From: Olsenella timonensis
GTDB lineage: Bacteria > Actinomycetota > Coriobacteriia > Coriobacteriales > Atopobiaceae
DNA: 64,000 nucleotides
Direction of reading: 5' to 3'
NCBI RefSeq assembly: GCF_900119915.1
Contig: NZ_LT635455.1
Span: forward strand, 930,001-994,000
The position numbers and the translations under genes are program-made. Shown in pieces: positions 46,959 to 55,479 of the stretch. The notes under the pieces are model-generated. The model did not search any database. It worked only from the letters and a program-made list of their open reading frames with translations, and had not been told where the DNA came from. Each line of letters opens with the position of its first letter. Position 1 is the first letter of the stretch.

Positions 46959-47719
46959 ATCGCAGCGAGGAGCGCGCAGGCGCCGAGGATGACGGGCTGG
47001 TGCGCGACGTAGATTGCCAGGGCGTGCCTTCCGACGAAGTTGAGGGGCGCGACACGCGCTCGTCGCGCCCACTCGGGATAGCCCCGACTCGCCCACCTCG
47101 ACCCCATGGCTGCCCCGGCAAGATAGAGCGCGAGGTAGGGGAGCAGGGGATAGTAGTCTCCCGAGGAGAAGCGCGGGCCCGGGAGCCCGAGCCAGGAGAG
47201 CCACGGCGTGGCGTAGAGCCCCTCGGGGACGCGGACGGTCCCGAGGATGACGGTTCCGTCCGCCAGGCCCTGCAGCGCGAGGAAGGCGACGAGAAGCAGG
47301 AGCGCCGCCACCCGCCCGCGGGGCAGGGCGCCGGCGCGGCCGAGCGCCCAGGCGACGAGGGTGCATGCGGCCATGCAGTAGATGATGCCGAAGGAGATGG
47401 GCGTGTCGACGGAGGCGACCGTCGTGACGAGCCATATGGCGAGCGCCACCGCGCCGTACTCGAGGGACCGTCGCAGGTTGCTCCTCGAGAGCGGGTACAT
47501 GCACCCGGCGACGAACAAAAACACCCACGATATGCTGCATCGCCAGACGTCCTGAAGGGGAGGGGCGAACCACGCGACGTCTGCCCCCACGATGAACTTC
47601 AGGTCATAGACGAGGTGAAAGAGCACCATCGAAACGACGGAGAAACCACGGACGAGGTCAAAGACCCCGACCCGGCGCCCGTCGGCGCGCCCTGACGCCT
47701 CGGCCGGACGCGGCGTCAC
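46955..47719 (-). CDS. DUF1624/HGSNAT-like multi-pass membrane acyltransferase
   Basis: This 254-residue protein has about seven hydrophobic helices and the heparan-alpha-glucosaminide N-acetyltransferase-like signature near the N-terminus (FDLVRGFSVVSMVLFHLVYDL, with the membrane His). GRHALAIYVAHQP lies near the end. Family members are thought to move acyl groups across membranes onto sugars; no substrate can be assigned. The start is GTG at 47719, overlapping the lexA stop by 4 bp, so it is cotranscribed with lexA and presumably SOS-influenced. It converges on hflX, sharing CTAG. Confidence 0.8.
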   Translation of the reverse strand: MTPRPAEASGRADGRRVGVFDLVRGFSVVSMVLFHLVYDLKFIVGADVAWFAPPLQDVWRCSISWVFLFVAGCMYPLSRSNLRRSLEYGAVALAIWLVTTVASVDTPISFGIIYCMAACTLVAWALGRAGALPRGRVAALLLLVAFLALQGLADGTVILGTVRVPEGLYATPWLSWLGLPGPRFSSGDYYPLLPYLALYLAGAAMGSRWASRGYPEWARRARVAPLNFVGRHALAIYVAHQPVILGACALLAAI

Positions 47720-48375
47720 GAGATGGAGCGAATCAGCGCCGTGACCCGGCCGAGGATGATCGGGTTCTCGACGTATATGGGCGACATCGTGTCATTCTCG
47801 GGCTGGAGGCGCACGCGGTCGCGCTCGCGGTAGAACGTCTTCACCGTGGCGGAGTCGTCGATGAGCGCGACGACGATCTCGCCGTCATGCGCGTCGTGCT
47901 GCTCCTTGACAACGATGTAGTCCCCGTCATAGATGCCGGCGTTGACCATGGACTCTCCCCGGACCCTGAGGACGAAGGAGCTTGCGTCGCCGACGACCGA
48001 GGTGGGAAGCGCAAGCGTCTCCTCGACGTTCTGCTCGGCGAGAATGGGGACCCCCGCTGCGACGCGACCCACGAGCGGGAGGCGGATCACGTTGGAGCCC
48101 ACGTCCTCGCTCACGCTGGCGAGGGGCTGGCCGGCGTCGGCGTCGGGTGACTGGCGGTCCTGCATGACCTCGATGGTGCGGGGCTTCTTGGAGTCGCGCT
48201 TGATGAGCCCGCGCTCCTCGAGGACCTTGAGGTGCATGTGCACGGTCGAGGGGGACGCGAGTCCGACGGCGGCCCCGATCTCACGCACCGATGGAGGATA
48301 GCCGTGCTCGTCCGTGTAGGTGCGGATGAAGTCATAGATGGCGAGCTGACGCTTGCCGAGCTTGGCCTTTGCCAT
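47716..48375 (-). CDS. lexA: SOS repressor LexA
   Basis: This 219-residue repressor has an N-terminal winged helix (residues 1-70, GYPPSVREIGAAVGLASPSTVHMHL) and a C-terminal S24 peptidase domain. The self-cleavage site is A107-G108 (GRVAAGVP), the catalytic serine S142 (RGESMVNAG) and the lysine K179 (DSATVKTFY). All key residues are intact. The start at 48375 is preceded by AAGGAGG; the frame is open to 48432 but that extension lies in the promoter region. It is autoregulated through the operators at 48427-48490. Confidence 0.97.
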   Translation of the reverse strand: MAKAKLGKRQLAIYDFIRTYTDEHGYPPSVREIGAAVGLASPSTVHMHLKVLEERGLIKRDSKKPRTIEVMQDRQSPDADAGQPLASVSEDVGSNVIRLPLVGRVAAGVPILAEQNVEETLALPTSVVGDASSFVLRVRGESMVNAGIYDGDYIVVKEQHDAHDGEIVVALIDDSATVKTFYRERDRVRLQPENDTMSPIYVENPIILGRVTALIRSIS

Positions 48376-48400
48376 GGGTGCCTCCTTCTCCTCTGGAACA

Positions 48401-48490
48401 AGTATACGGGTTTTTTCCGCTTCCGCAAACAAATGTTCTGAATTCTCTTGACACGAACAGATGTACCGCCATACTTAGGTACAGATGTTC
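48401..48490. promoter_or_regulatory. Divergent lexA / LysM-gene promoters with three LexA operators
   Basis: Minus strand: TTTGCG (complement of 48424-48429) and TATACT (complement of 48401-48406), 17 bp apart, form the lexA promoter. Plus strand: consensus TTGACA (48448-48453) and CATACT (48470-48475) serve the LysM gene. Operators: AAAC-AAAT-GTTC (48427-48438) over the lexA -35, GAAC-AGAT-GTAC (48455-48466) between the plus-strand elements, and GTAC-AGAT-GTTC (48479-48490) at its start site. Each differs from GAAC-N4-GTTC by one base. Confidence 0.85.
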
Positions 48491-48568
48491 TGGTTCTTCC
48501 GGCTTGCGATTTGTGTCCGGGCCCTCCCGTATAACGGACGCATGCCGCAAGCGAAAGGGGATACGCAG

Positions 48569-49003
48569 ATGACACGCACCAGCTACGCCATGCCTGCCTT
48601 CGACGGGACCGCGGCCCTCGAGCAGCGTCCGCACCTCGTCCTGATCAGAGGCGGTCTGAGCCCCCGTCGCGAACATGGCCGCGCCTCGGGGCGTCTCACC
48701 CCGAGGCAGTCGCTCGCCTTCGTCGCGCTGGGCGTCATCGTCGCGCTCGCGCTGTGCGCGGTCAGCGTCGCGACCGACGCCCGCGTCGCACAGGCGCGCG
48801 AGCGGGCCATCTCGCAGCTTCCCGAGCAGGAGCTCGTCGTCCGTGACGGTGACTCGCTGTGGTCGATCGCCTCGTCGCTCGGCATACAGGACGTCACTGC
48901 CTCCGACCTCGTGTCCTGGATCTCCGAGCGCAACGGGCTCGACGACGCGCTCCTGAGCGCCGGGCAGCGCCTCGTCGTACCCGCGCCTGTCTCGATGGGG
49001 TAA
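48569..49003 (+). CDS. SOS-controlled LysM membrane protein (YneA/Rv2719c-like division inhibitor)
   Basis: This 144-residue protein has a cytoplasmic N-terminus, one transmembrane segment (about 47-70) and an outside LysM domain (about 88-138, ELVVRDGDSLWSIASSLG to AGQRLVVP). Bacillus YneA and mycobacterial Rv2719c share this architecture, are divergent from lexA, and delay division during SOS. Two LexA operators overlap its promoter. The ATG at 48569 follows GAAAGGGG; the frame is open upstream but crosses the promoter. Division inhibition is inferred from architecture and position, not from sequence identity. Confidence 0.8.
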   Translation: MTRTSYAMPAFDGTAALEQRPHLVLIRGGLSPRREHGRASGRLTPRQSLAFVALGVIVALALCAVSVATDARVAQARERAISQLPEQELVVRDGDSLWSIASSLGIQDVTASDLVSWISERNGLDDALLSAGQRLVVPAPVSMG

Positions 49004-49098
49004 ACGCCCCTTTCCACTTCGTTTCCTGAAGCCTTTCGCTGGTCAAATTTGTGCGTTTTGTGATACCGTTTCCTCTGCTGCCGGTAGAGGAGGGTTAG

Positions 49099-49548
49099 AT
49101 GCGCTGTCCCAGATGTGGCTGCGAGGAGTCCAAGGTCGTCGACTCGCGCCCCTCGGAGAACAACGATGCCATTCGCCGTCGTCGCGAGTGCATGGGATGC
49201 GGCTTCCGCTTCACGACGTACGAGCGCTGCGAGGAGATGCCGATCGTCGTCGTTAAGCGCGACGGGCACAAGGAGCCCTTCGATCGCCAGAAGCTCATGA
49301 GGGGATTGCTCACCGCCACCGTGAAGCGCGACATTCCCGTCGCGAGCCTTTCGGCGCTCATCGACGACATCGAGTCGAGCCTGCGTGACGGCGGGACGCT
49401 CGAGGTTTCCTCCGTGGACCTCGGGAGCATGGTGCTCAAGCGCCTCATATCGGTCGACAAGGTCGCCTACGTCCGCTTTGCCTCGGTCTACCGAGACTTC
49501 AAGGACGTGGACGAGTTCAGCGAGGAGTTGAGGAGCCTGCATGACTGA
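49099..49548 (+). CDS. nrdR: Transcriptional repressor NrdR
   Basis: This 149-residue regulator represses ribonucleotide reductase genes when dATP is high. A zinc ribbon has C3/C6 and C31/C34 (MRCPRC, CMGC), followed by the ATP-cone domain ([23 protein letters not shown]). GGAGGGTTAG precedes the ATG. lexA, the LysM gene and nrdR form a block conserved in Actinobacteria. No nrd gene is in the window. It overlaps dut by 8 bp. Confidence 0.96.
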   Translation: MRCPRCGCEESKVVDSRPSENNDAIRRRRECMGCGFRFTTYERCEEMPIVVVKRDGHKEPFDRQKLMRGLLTATVKRDIPVASLSALIDDIESSLRDGGTLEVSSVDLGSMVLKRLISVDKVAYVRFASVYRDFKDVDEFSEELRSLHD

Positions 49549-49987
49549 CGACATCGTCTCGCTTCCGATCAAGCGCATCGATCCCGAGGTCGAGCTTCCG
49601 AGCTATGCCTACGCCGGGGACGCCGGGCTCGACCTGAGGGCCAGCGAGGACGTCACGCTGGCGCCGCTCGAGCGGCGCCTCGTCTCCACGGGGCTTGCCG
49701 TCGCCATCCCCGAGGGCTACGCGGGGTTCGTGCAGCCCCGCAGCGGCCTCGCCCTGCGCGAGGGGCTCTCGATGGCGAACACGCCCGGTCTCGTCGACTC
49801 CCACTACCGCGGCGAGCTCAAGGTCTGTGCCGTGAACCTGGATCCCGAGCGGTCCATTCGCATCAAGCGCGGCGATCGCATCGCCCAGCTCGTCATCCAG
49901 CGCGTCCCCGCCGTCACCCTCGTCGAGGTCGACGAGCTCGACGAGACGGACCGCGGTGCCGGCGGCTTTGGCTCGAGCGGTGTCTAG
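49541..49987 (+). CDS. dut: Deoxyuridine 5'-triphosphate nucleotidohydrolase
   Basis: This 148-residue trimeric dUTPase hydrolyses dUTP to dUMP, preventing uracil incorporation and supplying dTMP synthesis. Motifs in order: [10 protein letters not shown] (1), PRSGLAL (2), [16 protein letters not shown] (3), [11 protein letters not shown] (4) and GAGGFGSSG (5). Motif 3 has GLVDSHYRG, where GTIDADYRG is common; the catalytic Asp is kept. It is coupled to nrdR, consistent with a deoxynucleotide-pool unit. Confidence 0.95.
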   Translation: MTDDIVSLPIKRIDPEVELPSYAYAGDAGLDLRASEDVTLAPLERRLVSTGLAVAIPEGYAGFVQPRSGLALREGLSMANTPGLVDSHYRGELKVCAVNLDPERSIRIKRGDRIAQLVIQRVPAVTLVEVDELDETDRGAGGFGSSGV

Positions 49988-50062
49988 CGTCGGTTTTGCG
50001 TCTGCGGCTCTGCCGCGGCAGGACACATAGTGTACGTGGCAACAGGAAAGGGATGTTACTCT

Positions 50063-51376
50063 ATGGATTCTTTCTTTAAGGCGGGTGAGAGGGGCTCGAG
50101 CGTCGGCCAGGAGGTCCGTGCAGGCCTGACGACGTTCCTCGCGATGGCGTACATCATCGCGGTCAACCCCTCGCTGCTCACGCAGGCAGGCATTCCGGCC
50201 ACCGCGGCCGTCACCGCGACGTGCCTCGGCGCCGGCATCATGACCATCCTCATGGGCCTCATCGCCAACCGTCCGCTCGCATGCGCCTCGGGCATGGGCG
50301 TCAACGCCGTCTTCGCCTTCACGCTGACCGGCATCGCCGGCGGTGACTGGCACGCCGCGAGCGCCGTCATCTTCATCGAGGGCGTCGCCATCCTCATCCT
50401 GGTCCTGTGCGGCCTTCGCGAGGCGATCATGGACGCCATCCCGGTGTCCCTGCGCCACGCCATCTCGGTCGGCCTCGGCCTGTTCATCGCCATGATCGGC
50501 CTCGCCGACGCGGGCATCATCGTCGCCGACGAGTCCACGATGGTCGCCCTCGGCGACGTCTTCAGCCCGACCTTCCTGGTCGGTCTCATCTCGATCGTCG
50601 TGACCATCGTCCTCTACGCGATGAACGTCAAGGGCGCCCTGCTGCTCGGCATCGTGCTCGCCGTCATCGCTGGCATCCCGCTCGGCGTCACGCAGATGCC
50701 CTCCGGCATCGTCTCCGGCCTCGACTTCACCACCTTCGGCGCGCCCTTCCAGGCCGATGAGTCCGGCATCATGGGCATCGCGAAGGTCGTCACGAACCCG
50801 ACGCTGCTCATCTTCGCCTTCTCCCTCATGATGTCCGACTTCTTCGACACCATGGGAACCGCGATGGCAGTCGCCAAGCAGGGCGAGTTCCTCGAGCCCG
50901 ACGGTCGCGTCAAGGACATCAAGCCCATCCTCATCGTCGACTCCGCCGCCGCCGCGGTGGGCGGCCTCGTGGGCGCCTCCTCCATCACGACCTTCGTCGA
51001 GTCCGCCTCCGGCGCCGCCGACGGCGGCCGCACCGGCCTCTCCTCGGTCGTCGCCGGCCTGCTCTTCATCGTCGCCTCGTTCTTCTCGCCGCTCATCTCC
51101 GTGGTGAGCTCCGCCGCCACCTGCGGCGCGCTCGTCTTCGTCGGATACCTCATGATGAGCGAGGTGACCGAGATCGACTGGTCCGACCTGCTCGAGGGCC
51201 TGCCGGCATTCCTCATCGTTGCCGGCGTTCCCCTGACCTACTCCATCTCCAACGGCATCGGCTTCGGCTTCATCGCCTACGTCGTCGTCGCGGCGGTGAC
51301 CGGTCAGCTCAAGAAGGTCAAGCCGCTCATGTGGATCGCGGCCCTGGCCTTCCTGGTGTACTTCCTCGTCGTCTAG
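50063..51376 (+). CDS. NCS2 family purine permease (AzgA-like)
   Basis: This 437-residue permease of the AzgA/GhxP branch has about 12-14 membrane segments. The branch signatures include TFLAMAYIIAVNPSLL near the N-terminus and DFFDTMGTAMAVAKQG in the middle. Such carriers import adenine, guanine or hypoxanthine with protons. The ATG at 50063 follows GGAAAGGG; an in-frame GTG at 50030 would add eleven polar residues and lacks a ribosome-binding site. No purine riboswitch is seen in the short leader. A terminator follows. Confidence 0.88.
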   Translation: MDSFFKAGERGSSVGQEVRAGLTTFLAMAYIIAVNPSLLTQAGIPATAAVTATCLGAGIMTILMGLIANRPLACASGMGVNAVFAFTLTGIAGGDWHAASAVIFIEGVAILILVLCGLREAIMDAIPVSLRHAISVGLGLFIAMIGLADAGIIVADESTMVALGDVFSPTFLVGLISIVVTIVLYAMNVKGALLLGIVLAVIAGIPLGVTQMPSGIVSGLDFTTFGAPFQADESGIMGIAKVVTNPTLLIFAFSLMMSDFFDTMGTAMAVAKQGEFLEPDGRVKDIKPILIVDSAAAAVGGLVGASSITTFVESASGAADGGRTGLSSVVAGLLFIVASFFSPLISVVSSAATCGALVFVGYLMMSEVTEIDWSDLLEGLPAFLIVAGVPLTYSISNGIGFGFIAYVVVAAVTGQLKKVKPLMWIAALAFLVYFLVV

Positions 51377-51385
51377 GATCCCTGC

Positions 51386-51415
51386 GGGCCCGGGCCTCGT
51401 GCCCGGGCCCTTTTT
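51386..51415 (+). terminator. Intrinsic terminator after the purine permease
   Basis: A perfect 10-bp stem GGGCCCGGGC (51386-51395) / GCCCGGGCCC (51401-51410) with a CTCGT loop is followed by TTTTT. Confidence 0.92.
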
Positions 51416-51448
51416 CATGTGGGCTTCGACCAGTAAGGAGGGCGTGCC

Positions 51449-52711
51449 ATGAGCGCTCACGAGCGCGAGGTCATCGGTGTCGACGACCGCGTCTCCGTCG
51501 GGAGGGCCATCCCTCTCGGCATCCAGCACATGATGAGCATGTTCGGCTCGACCGTGCTCGTCCCGGTTCTGACGGGCCTCAACCCCAACGTCGCCATCAT
51601 GTGCTCGGGCATCGGCACCATCTGCTACCTGCTCGTCACGAGAAACAAGATTCCGAGCTACCTCGGCAGCTCGTTCGCCTTCATCAGCCCCATCCTCGCG
51701 GTCGGCGCCACCCAGGGCCTCGACGCTGCGATGTCGGGCGTCGTCGTCGCCGGCCTCGTGTTTCTCGCCGTGTCGGGGATCATTCGGCTTGTGGGCACCG
51801 GCTGGCTCGACCGGCTCCTGCCGCCGGTCCTCGTCGCCTCCGTCATGGTCGTCATCGGCGTCGGTCTCGCCGCCACGGCCGCTGACATGGCGTTCATGAC
51901 GACCGACGCCTCTGGTGCCAGCGTCTTCTACGGCACCGGGGCGATCGTCTCGTTCGTGACGCTCGCCGCCGCCGTCGTCTTCTCGAGCATGGGCGGCATC
52001 GTGGGGACCGTCCCGGTTCTTCTCGCCATCATCGTCGGCTACCTCCTGTCGCTCGCACTCAGGCTCGTTGACTTCGCCCCGGTGGCGGAGGCCGCCTGGG
52101 TGGGGCTCCCGCACGTCTCCCTTCCTCGCTTCGACCCGGGTGCGATCGCGCTCGTGGCCCCCGTCGCCGTCGTGGTGGTGATCGAGCACATCGGCCATCT
52201 GCTCGCCGTCGGCGAGATCGTGGGGAAGGACTACCGCGAGATGCTGCCGCGCTCGCTTGCGGGCGACGGCATCTCCACCGTCATCTCCGGCTTCCTCGGA
52301 GGCCCTCCCACCACGACCTATGCCGAGAACATCGGCGTCATGAGCGTCACGCGCGTCTACTCCACGCAGATCTTCTGGTATGCGGCAGGATTCGCGCTCG
52401 TCGTCGGCGGGTTCTGCCCCAAGCTCGCGGCGCTCATCCAGTCGATACCGAGTCCGGTCATGGGAGGCGTGAGCCTGCTGCTGTTTGGCCTGATCGCCTC
52501 GAACGGCCTGCGCATGCTCGTCTCGAACCGGGTCGACTTTGACGTCAACCGCAACCTGATGATCGCCTCTGTGGTCATCATACTCGGCGTTGGCATGGAG
52601 ACCTCCGGCATCTCCATTCCGGTCGGGGACTACACCCTTCCCGGCATGGCCACCTCGACGCTCGTCGGCATTCTCATGAACCTCGTGCTCCCACGTCCCA
52701 AGGACGCCTAG
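51449..52711 (+). CDS. uraA: NCS2 family uracil permease (UraA/PyrP-like)
   Basis: This 420-residue proton-nucleobase symporter has 14 predicted membrane segments. The signature region VIEHIGHLLAVGEIVGKDY carries the His/Glu pair of uracil transporters, and GGPPTTTYAENIGV is the conserved segment with the substrate-binding Glu. Uracil is the most likely substrate, since PyrR can salvage uracil. AAGGAGGG precedes the ATG. It lies between two terminators and so forms its own unit; a promoter was not identified. Confidence 0.9.
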   Translation: MSAHEREVIGVDDRVSVGRAIPLGIQHMMSMFGSTVLVPVLTGLNPNVAIMCSGIGTICYLLVTRNKIPSYLGSSFAFISPILAVGATQGLDAAMSGVVVAGLVFLAVSGIIRLVGTGWLDRLLPPVLVASVMVVIGVGLAATAADMAFMTTDASGASVFYGTGAIVSFVTLAAAVVFSSMGGIVGTVPVLLAIIVGYLLSLALRLVDFAPVAEAAWVGLPHVSLPRFDPGAIALVAPVAVVVVIEHIGHLLAVGEIVGKDYREMLPRSLAGDGISTVISGFLGGPPTTTYAENIGVMSVTRVYSTQIFWYAAGFALVVGGFCPKLAALIQSIPSPVMGGVSLLLFGLIASNGLRMLVSNRVDFDVNRNLMIASVVIILGVGMETSGISIPVGDYTLPGMATSTLVGILMNLVLPRPKDA

Positions 52712-52732
52712 GGCAGGGGAGCTGTGGATCGC

Positions 52733-52775
52733 GAGGGGTGGTGGCAAATGCGAGTCACCACCCCTCATTTATGTA
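52733..52775 (+). terminator. Intrinsic terminator after uraA
   Basis: An 11-bp stem GAGGGGTGGTG (52733-52743) with its complement (52756-52766), 12-nt loop, is followed by ATTTATG. The T-run is short but the stem is strong and placed just after the stop. Confidence 0.75.
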
Positions 52776-52830
52776 TGAGATCTCCCGCGCCGGGTATCCT
52801 AAGTGAAATGCCCCAGGAGGAGGAGAGGCC

Positions 52831-53778
52831 ATGACCCACAACGTCCGAGACCTCATCATCGTCGGCGGCGGGCCGGCCGGCCTGTCGGCTGCGCTCTACG
52901 CGAGCAGGTCCATGCTCGACGCCGTCACCTTCGAGCGCGAGGCGCTCGGCGGGCAGATGATTCTCACAGGCGAGATCGACAACTACCCGGGCGTCCCGCA
53001 TGCCGACGGGTTCGGCCTGGTTGACGCGATGCGACAGCAGGCCGAGGACCTCGGGGCCCGTATCGAGATGAATCCGGTGAGCGGCATCGCGCATGACGCG
53101 GAGACTGGGCTGTTCACCGTCGAGACCTCCTCGGGGAGGCATGCGTCAAAGGCCGTCATCGCCTGCGTTGGGGCGCGCCCGCGCAAGGCGGGCTTTGAGG
53201 GCGAGACTGCCTTCACAGGCAGGGGAGTCTCGTATTGCGCCACCTGCGACGGCATGTTCTACAGAAACAAACAGGTGTTCGTAATCGGGGGAGGAAACTC
53301 GGCCGCCGAGGAGGCGCTGTTCCTGTCGAGACTCGCCTCGAAGGTCGTGCTCGTCGTGAGGAAGGACCACCTGAGAGCGCAGGCCGCCCTCGTCGAGGAG
53401 CTTGAGCGAAGCGAGCGGGTCGAGGTCCGCCTCCTCACGAGCGTCGTCGGCGTCGAGGGCGGTGCGCTTCCGTCGAAGGTCACGTTCCGGGACAACGCCT
53501 CCGGCGACACCTATGTCGAGGAGCATGAGGAAGGCTCGTTCGGCATCTTCGTCCTCGTGGGACGCCAGCCCGAGACGGAGGTGCTGAGCGGGCTCGTCGA
53601 GCTCGACGACTCCGGCTACGCGGTGACCGACGAGCGGATGGCCACGCGCACCCCGGGTCTGTTCGTCGCTGGCGACGCGCGAGCCAAGCCGCTGCGCCAG
53701 ATCGTCACGGCCGCCTCCGACGGAGCCGTGGCCGCCACGAGCGCCGCCGCGTTTCTCGGCAGGCCGATAGAGGGCTGA
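52831..53778 (+). CDS. trxB: Thioredoxin reductase family protein
   Basis: This 315-residue FAD/NAD(P) disulfide reductase has the FAD motif GGGPAGLSAA (12-21), the redox-active C136-A-T-C139-D and the NADPH motif GGGNSAAEE. Length and CATC are those of low-molecular-weight thioredoxin reductase. No thioredoxin gene is adjacent, so ferredoxin-dependent or other relatives cannot be excluded. AGGAGGAGAGGCC precedes the ATG at 52831. It is convergent with clcA. Confidence 0.9.
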   Translation: MTHNVRDLIIVGGGPAGLSAALYASRSMLDAVTFEREALGGQMILTGEIDNYPGVPHADGFGLVDAMRQQAEDLGARIEMNPVSGIAHDAETGLFTVETSSGRHASKAVIACVGARPRKAGFEGETAFTGRGVSYCATCDGMFYRNKQVFVIGGGNSAAEEALFLSRLASKVVLVVRKDHLRAQAALVEELERSERVEVRLLTSVVGVEGGALPSKVTFRDNASGDTYVEEHEEGSFGIFVLVGRQPETEVLSGLVELDDSGYAVTDERMATRTPGLFVAGDARAKPLRQIVTAASDGAVAATSAAAFLGRPIEG

Positions 53779-53803
53779 GGGCGGGCGCGAACCGGCGTTC
53801 GCT

Positions 53804-53850
53804 CATCCAAACAAAACCGTGATAATATATCTTATGTAAAGTAAGGAAGA
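53804..53850. other. AT-rich island between trxB and clcA
   Basis: In this GC-rich window a short A+T-dominated tract around GATAATATATCTTATG (53821-53836) stands out. GATAAT (53821-53826) with TTCGCT 17 bp upstream resembles a plus-strand promoter that would point into the 3' end of clcA. A small GCGAAC/GTTCGC hairpin is at 53787-53802. I see no gene. Confidence 0.4.
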
Positions 53851-53886
53851 GCGCAGAGAAAAACCCGTGTGCGCCCAGAGGACCGC

Positions 53887-55476
53887 TCACGGTCGCACAC
53901 GCTGCTCCCCCATGAGCGAGAGCTTGAGCCGTGCGTCGTCGAGCGCACCCTCGTTTGCCATGAAGAGCAGCTCGTCCGCGGCAAGAAGCACGGTGTCCCC
54001 GGTCGGGACCAGCCTCTGTCCGGCGCGCTCGACCGTGAGCACCCTCACGCCGTCTGGCCATGGGACGTCGCAAATCCGAGCACCCTCCAGTCGGCTCCCT
54101 GCCCCCACGCGCACCGTGCCGAGGTCCCGCTCGCCGACGTGCCCGCCGACGACCTCGTCGTCGACCGAGGTGCCGAGAAGCGCGGCCAGAAGGTGCTCGT
54201 AGAAGGCGTCGGCGCGCGTGAGGCTCGACACGACGTATGCGAGCACGGAGACGAGCGTGACCGAGAGGAGCGCGTCCAGCGAGCCTGTCAGCTCGAAGAC
54301 GAGCACGACGGCCGTCACCGGCGCCCGCACGACGCCCGAGAAGAGGCCGGCCACGCCGAGCGCCACGAAGTTGGGACAGTACAGCGGGGGCAACCCGAGC
54401 CGCATCGCGACGACCGAGAACGCCCCTCCCACGAGCCCGCCGAGGACCACGAGCGGAAAGAGCGTGCCCCCTGGGGCGCCCGAGCCAAAGCAGACCGCGG
54501 TGAAGAGGTACTTTCCGAGAAGCAGCGCAAGGAGCGTCGTCACGGACGGGAACGCCCGCGCCTGGAGGACCTCGACGATGGCGTCTCCCCCGCACATGAG
54601 CTCGGGCCAGGTGAAGGCAACGAGTCCGGCGGCAGCGAACGGGATGATGAGCCTATGGTTGGCGATGGAGGCCGGTAGACGAGCGTAGAGGTCCTGGGCG
54701 GCGAACATTCCACGGTTGTGCAGAGCGCCGAGAAGGCCGCAGAGCACGCCGAGCGCCACGACGAAAAGATAGTCCGCGTGCGGCAGGTCGGCGAGAAAGA
54801 CGAGGCTGACCACGGGCTCGAGGCCAAGGACCTGCGAGACGAGAAAGTCAGCGGCCACGGCAGAGCTCATGACGGAGATGATCAGCGGAGCGCTGAACTC
54901 CTTGTGGATCTCCTCCAGGGCGAAGAGGACGCCGGTGAGCGGCGCATGGAAGGCGGCGGACATGCCGGCGGCGGCGCCGCAGGTGACGAGCAGGCGCTCC
55001 TCTCCCCTTCTTCGGCCCAGCGCGCGCGAGACGGCCTTGCCGGACATCCCCCCGAGCTGGACCGAGGGCCCCTCTCTGCCGAGGGAGAGACCCGAGAGGG
55101 CGAGCAGGGTCCCCTCGACGAACTTCGCGGGGATGACGCGCGCCCACGGCGCGTCGAGGCGCCCCAGGACCTCGGCGTCGACCTGTGGGATGCCGGAGCC
55201 GGAGGTAGCGGGCTCCCACCTTATGAGTGCGGAGACGACCAGCATCATGAGAAGGAGCAGGACGAGCCAGCCGAGCGTCAGGAGGACGCTGTCGGCCGCC
55301 TCGCCCGTGACGAGGCGGAGGAGCCCCTCGGCATGAGAGAGCGCGAGGCGATAGAGCGTCACAATCGCGCCGGCGACGATGCCGACGAGGGCGCCCTCCC
55401 CCACCAGGGTGACCTGGAAGCGTCGGGAGAGGCGCCTCGAGACAAGATTCTGACCTGCCCCGCCCCTGCTGCCCAT
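53887..55476 (-). CDS. clcA: ClC-family chloride channel/antiporter with C-terminal TrkA_C domain
   Basis: This 529-residue membrane protein has the ClC anion-path motifs GSGIP (93-97) and GREGP (133-137, gating Glu135). FALEEI follows, whose second Glu (189) matches the internal proton glutamate of E. coli ClcA. These favour a chloride/proton antiporter over a channel. GSGAPGGTLFP is the third selectivity segment. The last about 90 residues form a TrkA_C-like regulatory domain (about 440-525, DEVVGGHVGERDLGTVRVGAG). It starts 3 bp after the NlpC/P60 gene and is probably cotranscribed with it. Confidence 0.9.
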   Translation of the reverse strand: MGSRGGAGQNLVSRRLSRRFQVTLVGEGALVGIVAGAIVTLYRLALSHAEGLLRLVTGEAADSVLLTLGWLVLLLLMMLVVSALIRWEPATSGSGIPQVDAEVLGRLDAPWARVIPAKFVEGTLLALSGLSLGREGPSVQLGGMSGKAVSRALGRRRGEERLLVTCGAAAGMSAAFHAPLTGVLFALEEIHKEFSAPLIISVMSSAVAADFLVSQVLGLEPVVSLVFLADLPHADYLFVVALGVLCGLLGALHNRGMFAAQDLYARLPASIANHRLIIPFAAAGLVAFTWPELMCGGDAIVEVLQARAFPSVTTLLALLLGKYLFTAVCFGSGAPGGTLFPLVVLGGLVGGAFSVVAMRLGLPPLYCPNFVALGVAGLFSGVVRAPVTAVVLVFELTGSLDALLSVTLVSVLAYVVSSLTRADAFYEHLLAALLGTSVDDEVVGGHVGERDLGTVRVGAGSRLEGARICDVPWPDGVRVLTVERAGQRLVPTGDTVLLAADELLFMANEGALDDARLKLSLMGEQRVRP

Positions 55477-55479
55477 TGC

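Noticed and set aside
49988-50062. Purine riboswitch ahead of the NCS2 purine permease
   Set aside because: The gap is only 75 bp and lacks the conserved junction and loop sequences of the purine aptamer.
49517-52768. A 1083-codon open frame on the minus strand opposite dut, both nucleobase permeases and a short gap
   Set aside because: It is antisense to clearly recognisable genes. Its composition (His, Asp, Arg, Gly, Glu repeats) is what GC-rich third positions of the plus-strand genes give when read in reverse.
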